Shown here: one piece after another, positions 1-4,656 of the stretch | How the letters are laid out: the number at the start of each line of letters is the position of its first letter | Position numbering within the stretch: the stretch's first letter is position 1 | From: Paludibacter sp. UBA5753 | GTDB lineage: Bacteria > Bacteroidota > Bacteroidia > Bacteroidales > Paludibacteraceae | Assembly (NCBI GenBank): GCA_002427615.1 | Contig: DIFH01000131.1 | Coordinates: forward strand, 1-5,845 | Length of the DNA stretch: 5,845 nucleotides | Direction: 5' to 3' | The notes under the pieces: model-generated | Database searches by the model: none | What the model saw: the letters and a program-made list of their open reading frames with translations, nothing else | Told to the model about the DNA's origin: nothing | Translations under genes and position numbers: made by a program

Positions 1-12
1 TGCTGATTTAGC

Positions 13-96
13 TACAAATATTGACAGTGCTCCGCACCTGAAAACATTATTAATCGTCTATTTAAAATTCAGGTGCAGCGCACCCAGATATTTGTA
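13..96. repeat. Imperfect long inverted repeat with GC-rich palindromic cores
   Basis: The left arm has TACAAATAT (13-21) and GTGCTCCGCACCTGAA (27-42). The right arm has TTCAGGTGCAGCGCAC (68-83) and ATATTTGTA (88-96). The arms pair apart from three central mismatches and a 5/4-base spacer difference, around a 25-base AT-rich loop (43-67). Each arm also contains a small hairpin of its own: GTGC-TCC-GCAC at 27-37 and GGTGC-AGC-GCACC at 72-84. This fits a REP-like or MITE-like intergenic element, but no transposase is visible and the class is inferred. It could also act as a terminator for a gene left of the window, although no T-run follows it. Confidence 0.6.
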
Positions 97-123
97 TAGA
101 TAAAAATACCGAAACAACCCAAA

Positions 124-136
124 GGTGCAGCGCACC
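124..136. repeat. Second copy of GGTGCAGCGCACC palindrome
   Basis: GGTGC-AGC-GCACC is an exact copy of the 13-mer at 72-84, with a 5-bp stem and a 3-base loop. The two copies are 52 bases apart. It lies just upstream of the small ORF beginning at 198. Exact recurrence in AT-rich DNA suggests a dispersed REP-like unit rather than chance. Copy number elsewhere in the genome cannot be seen. Confidence 0.6.
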
Positions 137-197
137 GAAATAAGATGAATAGTAAATAGTTCAGATAACATTTAAAAAACCAGAAAAACTATGCAAT

Positions 198-488
198 TTG
201 AATGAACAATTTTCTTTTCAGGAAGTAGTAGAAGTTATAAAATCAGGGCATAGAATTGATTTTCTGGACGAAAATAAAAAACTAATTAAGTTTCATTCGG
301 CTTTTTCGCTTCAACAATGGCAAATGGGTAGCGTCATTTATGCTGATGCAGAAAATGAGCGTTTGGTGCTTGTTAGCTTCCCTTTTACTGGCGGTTTTTC
401 GGCCAAAGGCAGTCGTAAATCGGCATTGCTCTGCGACCAACTGAAATCTGAAATAATGAGTCATTTGGGCAATAAAATTGCAAAATGA
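198..488 (+). CDS. Conserved-looking small hypothetical protein, TTG start
   Basis: I do not recognise this 96-residue product. It appears soluble, with no signal peptide or membrane segment. It has a charged N-terminal half (IKSGHRIDFLDENKKLIKF, about residues 14-32), an aromatic/Gln patch around 35-43 (AFSLQQWQM), a probable beta-strand pair about 45-65, and a Gly/Ser/Lys-rich turn at 64-75 (TGGFSAKGSRKS). Codon use looks like that of the neighbouring genes, which supports real coding. The frame is open from 156, and the only usual start before Met43 is TTG at 198. The nearby ATG codons at 191 and 202 lie in other frames and stop after 4 and 8 codons. The true 5' end may therefore be altered. 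No clear promoter was found upstream. It ends 31 bases before the pheA promoter and is probably a separate unit. Confidence 0.6.
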   Translation: MNEQFSFQEVVEVIKSGHRIDFLDENKKLIKFHSAFSLQQWQMGSVIYADAENERLVLVSFPFTGGFSAKGSRKSALLCDQLKSEIMSHLGNKIAK

Positions 489-519
489 AATATTTTTGAA
501 CATTTTTATTTGAATTTCG

Positions 520-549
520 TTTGATATTTACAAAAAAGCATTACTTTTG
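520..549 (+). promoter_or_regulatory. Bacteroidetes-type promoter of the pheA leader
   Basis: TTTG at 520-523 matches the -33 element. TACTTTTG at 542-549 matches the -7 consensus TAnnTTTG at every defined position. The 18-base spacer is acceptable for the phylum's primary sigma factor. Transcription would start near 554-556, about 20 bases before the leader ORF. A second TAnnTTTG match at 491-498 has a poorer spacing to its nearest TTTG (464-467, 23 bases). Confidence 0.75.
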
Positions 550-573
550 CATCACATTAAAAAAACGAAACAA

Positions 574-624
574 ATGAACCGATTTTTTACATACTTTTAT
601 TTTTACTTTTACTTTAGCAGGTAA
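574..624 (+). CDS. pheL: Phe/Tyr-rich leader peptide of the pheA attenuator
   Basis: This 16-codon ORF encodes MNRFFTYFYFYFYFSR and then TAA. Ten of 16 residues are aromatic: six Phe (all TTT) at residues 4, 5, 8, 10, 12 and 14, and four Tyr at 7, 9, 11 and 13. It begins about 20 bases after the predicted transcription start and is followed by an intrinsic terminator (677-713) ahead of pheA. By analogy with the Phe-rich pheA leader peptide of enterobacteria, a ribosome stalling on Phe or Tyr codons when charged tRNA is scarce would report amino acid supply. There is no Shine-Dalgarno site, only A-rich sequence (561-573), as is usual in Bacteroidetes. The symbol is by analogy with the E. coli leader. 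Chance cannot be wholly excluded in AT-rich DNA, but the position and composition together make it convincing. Confidence 0.8.
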   Translation: MNRFFTYFYFYFYFSR

Positions 625-689
625 GGGCATGATAAACTTATGTAAACATGAAATGAATTAATTTGATACAACATATAAAAATCCTGCCC
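625..689 (+). promoter_or_regulatory. Candidate antiterminator helix of the pheA leader RNA
   Basis: GGGCA (625-629) can pair with TGCCC (685-689). GAT (631-633) then pairs with ATC (681-683) after one mismatch, and TATGT (639-643) pairs with ACATA (671-675) across a symmetric 5x5 internal loop. The 3' arm overlaps the 5' arm of the terminator (677-691), so the two structures exclude each other. The 5' arm begins at the first base after the leader stop codon. A ribosome at the stop codon would mask it, and one stalled earlier on Phe/Tyr codons would leave it free. A small hairpin, 612-616 with 622-626, could also sequester its first bases. Pairing was found by eye and no energy was computed. 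Confidence 0.5.
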
Positions 690-713
690 GAGTATTCGGG
701 TGGGATTTTTTTT
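677..713 (+). terminator. Intrinsic terminator (attenuator) between leader peptide and pheA
   Basis: AAAAATCCTGCCCGA (677-691) pairs with TCGGGTGGGATTTTT (696-710) around a GTAT loop. That gives 15 continuous pairs if two adjacent G-U wobbles (685/702 and 686/701) are counted. The 3' arm ends in a run of eight T (706-713). It lies about 120 bases after the predicted transcription start and 98 bases before the pheA start. It follows only the short leader ORF, so it most likely aborts the operon transcript conditionally. Confidence 0.88.
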
Positions 714-725
714 AAACCCCAGAGA

Positions 726-738
726 CCCTTAAGAAGGG
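726..738. repeat. Small palindrome CCCTT-AAG-AAGGG
   Basis: A perfect 5-bp stem with a 3-base loop lies between the attenuator and pheA. It has the same stem/loop sizes as the GGTGC-AGC-GCACC units at the left edge but a different sequence. It has no T-run, so it is unlikely to be a terminator. Its role is unknown, and a dispersed REP-like unit is one possibility. Confidence 0.4.
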
Positions 739-766
739 ATGTAGGACATGAAAGTGGAACAAGAAA

Positions 767-788
767 CCTGACTGCCGTCAGACAGGCA
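767..788. repeat. Palindromic element CTGAC-TGCC-GTCAG with overlapping arms
   Basis: CTGAC (768-772) and GTCAG (777-781) form a 5-bp hairpin with a TGCC loop. Alternative pairings exist: CCTG 767-770 with CAGG 783-786, and TGCC 773-776 with GGCA 785-788. It lies 24 bases before the pheA start, within the untranslated leader. It looks like intergenic filler repeats of Bacteroidetes genomes, but dispersal is not testable here. Confidence 0.4.
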
Positions 789-811
789 CAAAACACGAAA
801 CAAAAATATAT

Positions 812-1657
812 ATGAAAAGAGTAGCTATTCAAGGAGGTTTAGGAGCCTATCACGGTATTGCGGCCGAGAATTTTTTTAAGAATGAAGAAGTGGAAATCAT
901 TCCGTGTATAACATTCCGCGATATATTTGCAGCCATCAAAAAAGACCCGAACGCCGTTGGCATTATGGCTATCGAAAATACGATTGCCGGAAGTTTACTG
1001 CAAAACTACGAACTGCTGAAAGAATATAAATTACCCATTGCAGGCGAATATAAATTACATATTTCGCACTGCCTTGCCGCTTTGCCCGGACAAAATATTC
1101 ATGATATAAAGGAAATACAGTCGCACCCGATAGCGTTGATGCAATGCGAAAATTTCCTGAACACCTTGCCGGGAATCAAGGTAGTGGAACACGAGGATAC
1201 TGCTTTAGCTGCACGCGATATTGCCCAAAAACAACTGTCAGGTACAGCTGCAATTTGCAGCACTCGCGCCGCCGAAATTTATGGATTGAACATATTGGCA
1301 ACCGAAATTGAGACGAACAAGCGCAATTTCACCCGTTTCCTTATTTTTGGAAACAAGTGGGTAGTGGACGAAATTCAGAAAGATGAAGTCATTAATAAAG
1401 CTTCGGTAGTTTTCACCTTGCCTCACTCTGAAGGAAGTCTATCGAAAGTACTATCGGTTTTCTCTTTTTATGGGATTAATCTGACTAAAATTCAATCGCT
1501 GCCTATCATAGGGCACGAATGGGAATATCAGTTTTATGTCGATTTCCAGTTTGCCGATTTCGAACGATACAAACAATCTGTCATGGCCATCAAACCGTTG
1601 ATCAGGGAATTGAAAACATTGGGAGAATATCCCGAAGGAATAACACCTAATATTTGA
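812..1657 (+). CDS. pheA: Prephenate dehydratase, monofunctional with C-terminal ACT domain
   Basis: This cytoplasmic enzyme converts prephenate to phenylpyruvate with loss of water and CO2, the committed step to phenylalanine. The 281-residue length matches monofunctional PheA. The periplasmic-binding-like catalytic domain spans about 1-180. It shows the N-terminal IQGGLGAYH (6-14), the AIENTIAGS stretch (53-61), the SHP motif (104-106) and NFTRF (172-176), whose Thr174-Arg-Phe is the family's catalytic TRF motif. The ACT regulatory domain spans about 196-270, with GSL (208-210) and NLTKIQSLP (223-231). The last part corresponds to the Phe-binding ESRP motif of enterobacterial PheA but reads QSLP. 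No chorismate mutase domain is present; that activity is supplied by the fusion gene two genes downstream. The ATG at 812 gives the standard N-terminus. Expression is probably controlled by the attenuator at 574-713. Confidence 0.95.
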   Translation: MKRVAIQGGLGAYHGIAAENFFKNEEVEIIPCITFRDIFAAIKKDPNAVGIMAIENTIAGSLLQNYELLKEYKLPIAGEYKLHISHCLAALPGQNIHDIKEIQSHPIALMQCENFLNTLPGIKVVEHEDTALAARDIAQKQLSGTAAICSTRAAEIYGLNILATEIETNKRNFTRFLIFGNKWVVDEIQKDEVINKASVVFTLPHSEGSLSKVLSVFSFYGINLTKIQSLPIIGHEWEYQFYVDFQFADFERYKQSVMAIKPLIRELKTLGEYPEGITPNI

Positions 1658-1706
1658 CTTATAATTTAAGAATTTACATCCATCGACTAATAACTATCAA
1701 CTCAAT

Positions 1707-1740
1707 ATGAAACGAGTCAACGCCAAAGGCGGGACGAGCT
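1707..1740. repeat. REP-like palindrome in the pheA-aminotransferase gap
   Basis: CGCC-AAA-GGCG (1721-1731) forms a 4-bp hairpin. GTC 1716-1718 with GAC 1733-1735 can extend it through a small internal loop. The core is flanked by two CGAG motifs (1713-1716 and 1735-1738). A 13-codon ORF (1707-1748) crosses it but looks like palindrome sequence rather than a gene. The rest of the 115-base gap shows no promoter or terminator, so pheA and the aminotransferase are probably cotranscribed. Confidence 0.4.
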
Positions 1741-1772
1741 CCATGTAACAACTAAAAAACAATTATTTAGGC

Positions 1773-2936
1773 ATGAAACCAATTATACCAGCCGAACGGC
1801 TTAATTCAATCAGCGAATATTATTTTTCGACCAAGCTGAAAGAAGTAGCCGAAATGAATGCCAAAGGCATGAACGTCATCAGCCTCGGCATCGGCAGCCC
1901 CGATTTACCGCCATCGGCAGCCACTATCGAAGCGCTATGCAAATCGGCCGCCGAAGCCAATGCACACGGCTACCAACCTTATGTGGGAATTCCCGAATTA
2001 CGTAAAGCCTTTGCCGACTGGTATCAGAAATGGTTTAAAGTAGAACTGAATCCGGCAAACGAGATACAACCCCTAATCGGCTCAAAAGAAGGAATTCTGC
2101 ATATTTCGATGGCATTTCTCGATCCCGGCGACGGAGTGTTGGTTCCTAATCCGGGTTATCCTACTTATTCGTCGGTAAGCAATCTGGTTCAGGCAAAAGT
2201 AATAAGTTATGATCTGGACGAAAACAATAACTGGCAACCCGATTTCGAAGCATTAGAACAATTGGATTTGAGCAATGTTAAACTTATGTGGGTCAATTAT
2301 CCGAATATGCCAACAGGAGCCAGCGCCACCCCTGAATTATTCGAGAAATTAGTGGCTTTCGGTAAAAAACACGGTATAGTTATCGTGAACGACAACCCGT
2401 ACAGTTTTATTCTGAACGACAACCGCCTGAGTATTCTACAGGTTGAAGGGGCAAAAGACATTTGTATCGAATTGAATTCGATGAGTAAATCGCACAATAT
2501 GCCCGGCTGGCGTATGGGTATGCTTGCTTCTAATGCACAATTTGTGGAATGGGTGTTGAAAGTGAAAAGCAATATCGACAGCGGCCAGTTCAAACCCATG
2601 CAGGTAGCGGCAATTGCAGCCCTGAACAACACCGAAGAATGGCACAAAGAAATGAATATAGACCTGTACAAAAACCGGCGTCATTTAGCCGAAGAAATAC
2701 TAAAAACACTTGGCTGCACTTTCGACGAAAAACAGGTAGGGATGTTCCTTTGGGGAAAAATTCCCGCAAATTATAAAGATAGTGGCGAATTGGCAGATAA
2801 AGCGCTCTATAATGCCAACGTATTTATCACACCCGGATTCATTTTTGGCGACAAAGGAAACCGTTACGTTCGCCTTTCACTTTGTGCCAACGAAAAAATG
2901 CTGGCCGAAGCGCTTGAAAGAATTAACGCAATGTGA
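1773..2936 (+). CDS. PLP-dependent class I/II aminotransferase, probable aromatic aminotransferase
   Basis: This is a cytoplasmic fold-type I aminotransferase of 387 residues, normal for the class. Visible landmarks, aligned by eye with aspartate aminotransferase (AspAT), are Tyr70 in YQPYVG, the phosphate-site GSKEG (103-107), Asp207 and Tyr210 in NDNPY, the Schiff-base Lys239 in SMSKSHNMPGWR, Arg247 for the PLP phosphate, and Arg367 (YVRLSL) for the substrate alpha-carboxylate. The usual NPTG motif reads MPTG (179-182), so the Asn that normally bonds the PLP 3' oxygen is replaced by Met. Its position between pheA and the DAHP synthase/chorismate mutase fusion suggests it transaminates phenylpyruvate and perhaps 4-hydroxyphenylpyruvate. 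Aspartate or prephenate specificity cannot be excluded. The stop codon and the base before it fall inside the first unit of an 8-base tandem repeat, so the last residues may have been reshaped by repeat invasion. Confidence 0.9.
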   Translation: MKPIIPAERLNSISEYYFSTKLKEVAEMNAKGMNVISLGIGSPDLPPSAATIEALCKSAAEANAHGYQPYVGIPELRKAFADWYQKWFKVELNPANEIQPLIGSKEGILHISMAFLDPGDGVLVPNPGYPTYSSVSNLVQAKVISYDLDENNNWQPDFEALEQLDLSNVKLMWVNYPNMPTGASATPELFEKLVAFGKKHGIVIVNDNPYSFILNDNRLSILQVEGAKDICIELNSMSKSHNMPGWRMGMLASNAQFVEWVLKVKSNIDSGQFKPMQVAAIAALNNTEEWHKEMNIDLYKNRRHLAEEILKTLGCTFDEKQVGMFLWGKIPANYKDSGELADKALYNANVFITPGFIFGDKGNRYVRLSLCANEKMLAEALERINAM

Positions 2937-3120
2937 CAATGTGACAATGTGCTAATGTGACAATGTGACAATGTGCTAATGTGCTAATGTGCCAATTTGC
3001 TAATGAGCCAATGTGACAATGTGCCAATGTGCTAATGAGCCAATGTGACAATGTGCTAATGTGCCAATGTGCCAATGTACCAATTTGCTAATGTGCCAAT
3101 TTGCCAATGTGCTAATTTGA
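2929..3120. repeat. Tandem array of 24 octamers, consensus [C/T]AATGTG[C/A]
   Basis: Twenty-four contiguous 8-base units fill exactly 192 bases with no insertion or deletion. The units vary only at a few positions: C or T at base 1, A or C at base 8, and occasional AATTTG, AATGAG or AATGTAC forms. The first unit, CAATGTGA (2929-2936), contains the aminotransferase stop codon. The period is not a multiple of three, so the array closes most plus-strand frames. Variant units such as CAATGTGC followed by TAATGTGC recur, suggesting higher-order duplication. No coding or RNA function is evident. Confidence 0.95.
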
Positions 3121-3124
3121 AAAT

Positions 3125-3180
3125 TGAAGAATGAAGAATGAAGAATGAAGAATGAAGAATGAAGAATGAAGAATGAAGAA
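3125..3180. repeat. Tandem array of 8 perfect heptamers TGAAGAA
   Basis: Eight identical TGAAGAA units directly follow the octamer array after a four-base junction (3121-3124). The perfect copies suggest recent expansion compared with the more diverged octamers. A period of 7 is prone to polymerase slippage, so unit number may vary between strains. It lies in the presumed operon between the aminotransferase and the DAHP synthase fusion. Confidence 0.95.
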
Positions 3181-3191
3181 CAAAAAATAGT

Positions 3192-3307
3192 AAATAGTAA
3201 ATGAATAAATAGTAAATGAACAAATTGTAAATGAATAAATTGTAAATGAATAAATTGTAAATGAATAAATTGTAAATGAACAAATAGTAAATGAATAAAT
3301 TGTAAAT
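3192..3307. repeat. Tandem array of 15-base units AAAT[A/T]GTAAATGAA[T/C]
   Basis: There are seven complete 15-base units (3192-3296) and an 11-base partial unit (3297-3307). Only two positions vary: base 5 runs A, A, T, T, T, T, A, T and base 15 runs T, C, T, T, T, C, T. The array ends ten bases before the start codon of the next gene, so it supplies most of that gene's A-rich upstream region. On the minus strand the period is a multiple of three and leaves an open frame of a repeated QFIHL-like peptide, which I regard as an artefact. Confidence 0.95.
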
Positions 3308-3316
3308 AATAAAGAT

Positions 3317-4378
3317 ATGGAACTCGAATCAATTTTACTTCCCGGAGTGGATGGAAAGCGCCCGCTTATTATATCAGGACCGTGTAGTGCAGAAACGGAA
3401 GAACAGGTTATGGAAACTGCCCGGGCGCTGGCTGCTCACGGTATTAAAATTTTCCGTGCAGGAATCTGGAAACCACGCACCAAACCCGGAGGTTTCGAAG
3501 GAAATGGCGTAACCGCTCTTTCCTGGCTGAAACGCGTAAAAACCGAACTGGGCATGTACACCGCTGTGGAAGTAGCCACTCCGGCTCACGTTCGCGAAGC
3601 GTTGGCTTATGATGTTGATATACTTTGGATTGGAGCGCGCACTTCGGCTAACCCGTTTGCCGTGCAAGATTTGGCGGATGCCCTCGAAGGATTGGACATT
3701 CCCGTGCTGATTAAAAATCCGGTAAATCCCGACCTGGATTTATGGATTGGCGCTATCGAACGTATTTACAATGCAGGTATCCGCAGAATTGGGGCTATTC
3801 ACCGCGGCTTCAGTTCGTACGACAAGAAAATTTACCGCAATCTGCCTCAATGGCATATCCCGATTGAATTGCATCGCCAGATTCCGAATCTGCCAATTAT
3901 TTGTGACCCAAGCCACATTGGCGGTAAACGGGAATTAATCGCTCCGCTTTGCCAACAGGCAATGGACTTGAATTTCGATGGATTAATCATTGAATCGCAT
4001 TGTAATCCCGAAAAAGCATGGAGCGATGCATCGCAACAAGTTACCCCTGAAGTACTGGATTTCATTCTGAACACCCTGGTTATCCGCGACACTAATCAAA
4101 CGACGGAAAATCTTTCGGCGCTTCGCCGTCAGATTGATGAATTGGATAACAGTTTATTGGAACTGCTTGCCCGCCGTATGCGTGTTTCGGAAGAAATAGG
4201 ACAATACAAGAAAGAACACAATATGCCGATTTTGCAATCGCAACGGTACGATGAAATTCTTCAAAAACGTGTTTCGCAAGCCGAACAAATGGATATGGAT
4301 GGCGAATTTATGAAAACAGTGCTGGTAGCCATTCACGAAGAATCCATACGCCATCAACAGGAAGTCATGAAACAGTAG
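3317..4378 (+). CDS. aroF: Bifunctional DAHP synthase / chorismate mutase (C-terminal AroQ fusion)
   Basis: This 353-residue fusion catalyses the first shikimate-pathway step (phosphoenolpyruvate plus erythrose 4-phosphate to DAHP) and the conversion of chorismate to prephenate. Residues about 1-255 form a type I-beta DAHP synthase barrel with GPCSAE (21-26), RAGIWKPRT (47-55), IGARTS (105-110), KNP (133-135), His162, DPSH (197-200) and ESH (226-228), which include the substrate and metal ligands. Residues about 263-350 form an AroQ chorismate mutase. By eye, Arg270, Arg287, Lys298, Arg310 and Gln347 match E. coli Arg11, Arg28, Lys39, Arg51 and Gln88, while Glu52 is replaced by Tyr311. The domain order is the one described in Bacteroidetes such as Prevotella and Porphyromonas, where prephenate is reported to act as allosteric inhibitor. 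The ATG at 3317 gives the usual start MELE. The symbol is by function; aroG or aroA(G) are also used. Confidence 0.93.
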   Translation: MELESILLPGVDGKRPLIISGPCSAETEEQVMETARALAAHGIKIFRAGIWKPRTKPGGFEGNGVTALSWLKRVKTELGMYTAVEVATPAHVREALAYDVDILWIGARTSANPFAVQDLADALEGLDIPVLIKNPVNPDLDLWIGAIERIYNAGIRRIGAIHRGFSSYDKKIYRNLPQWHIPIELHRQIPNLPIICDPSHIGGKRELIAPLCQQAMDLNFDGLIIESHCNPEKAWSDASQQVTPEVLDFILNTLVIRDTNQTTENLSALRRQIDELDNSLLELLARRMRVSEEIGQYKKEHNMPILQSQRYDEILQKRVSQAEQMDMDGEFMKTVLVAIHEESIRHQQEVMKQ

Positions 4379-4403
4379 AGGGAGGATTGAAAAAAATAAA
4401 ACC

Positions 4404-4437
4404 AAAAGAGCCTGTCGGTAAATCGATAGGCTTTTTT
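4404..4437 (+). terminator. Intrinsic terminator at the end of the aromatic operon
   Basis: AAAAGAGCCTGTCG (4404-4417) pairs with CGATAGGCTTTTTT (4424-4437) around a six-base loop. That makes 14 pairs including two G-U wobbles, and it ends in six T. It begins 25 bases after the fusion gene's stop codon. It closes the operon before any prephenate dehydrogenase gene. Confidence 0.88.
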
Positions 4438-4454
4438 AGATTTTTAGTGTTTGC

Positions 4455-4495
4455 AAGAAAACCCGGCGTTTTCTTATCAAACGCCGAGTTTTCTT
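4455..4495. terminator. Second long hairpin, possible bidirectional terminator between convergent genes
   Basis: AAGAAAACCCGGCGTTT (4455-4471) pairs with AAACGCCGAGTTTTCTT (4479-4495), 16 of 17 positions, around a seven-base loop. Either strand gives a GC-rich core followed by a T-rich arm (TTTTCTT), so it could stop read-through from both the aromatic operon and ung. The T tract is interrupted, which weakens the call. Its right half is part of a direct repeat also found at 5396-5436. Confidence 0.55.
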
Positions 4496-4509
4496 TCTGT
4501 CGCTACTTA
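4469..4509 (+). repeat. 41-base direct repeat, copy 1
   Basis: This segment matches 5396-5436 at 37 of 41 positions in the same orientation, including TTTTCTTATCAAAC followed by CCGAGTTTTCTTTCTG. Copy 1 forms the loop and 3' arm of the hairpin at 4455-4495. The two copies flank the ung gene, one on each side. Confidence 0.85.
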
Positions 4510-4656
4510 AACAAAAAAATTCCCTGTGATTCAAATTCTTCCTGTAAAGCCATATCTTTAATCTACGATTTTAAAATAGGACAAATGGTCTTAATTACCC
4601 TTCTTTTGATACCTTGATTATAGCGCTCCGACCTAAGCTTTATAAAACTAAAAATC

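Noticed and set aside
638..832. Minus-strand 64-codon open frame across the attenuator
   Set aside because: It overlaps the terminator stem and the pheA start. Its sequence is explained by the antisense of the leader region.
1707..1748. 13-codon ORF (MKRVNAKGGTSSM) as a second leader peptide before the aminotransferase
   Set aside because: It has no aromatic codons, no following terminator and no promoter, and it coincides with a palindromic repeat.
2297..2671. Minus-strand open frame of 124 codons inside the aminotransferase
   Set aside because: It lies wholly within a well-supported gene with clear motifs. Cys/Phe/Ile-rich composition without domains is typical of an antisense shadow.
2929..3307. 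CRISPR array
   Set aside because: The repeats are 7, 8 and 15 bases long and directly adjacent, with no unique spacers and no cas genes.
3000..3332. Minus-strand open frame of about 110 residues with repeated QFIHL, SSFFILH and LAHWHIGT blocks
   Set aside because: It is the translation of the three tandem arrays. Its length follows from the repeat periods, it has no non-repetitive domain, and it overlaps the start of the DAHP synthase fusion.
4387..4617. Plus-strand 76-codon open frame after the fusion gene
   Set aside because: It begins at a TTG, runs straight through two strong hairpins including the operon terminator, and has no recognisable domain or good upstream signals.
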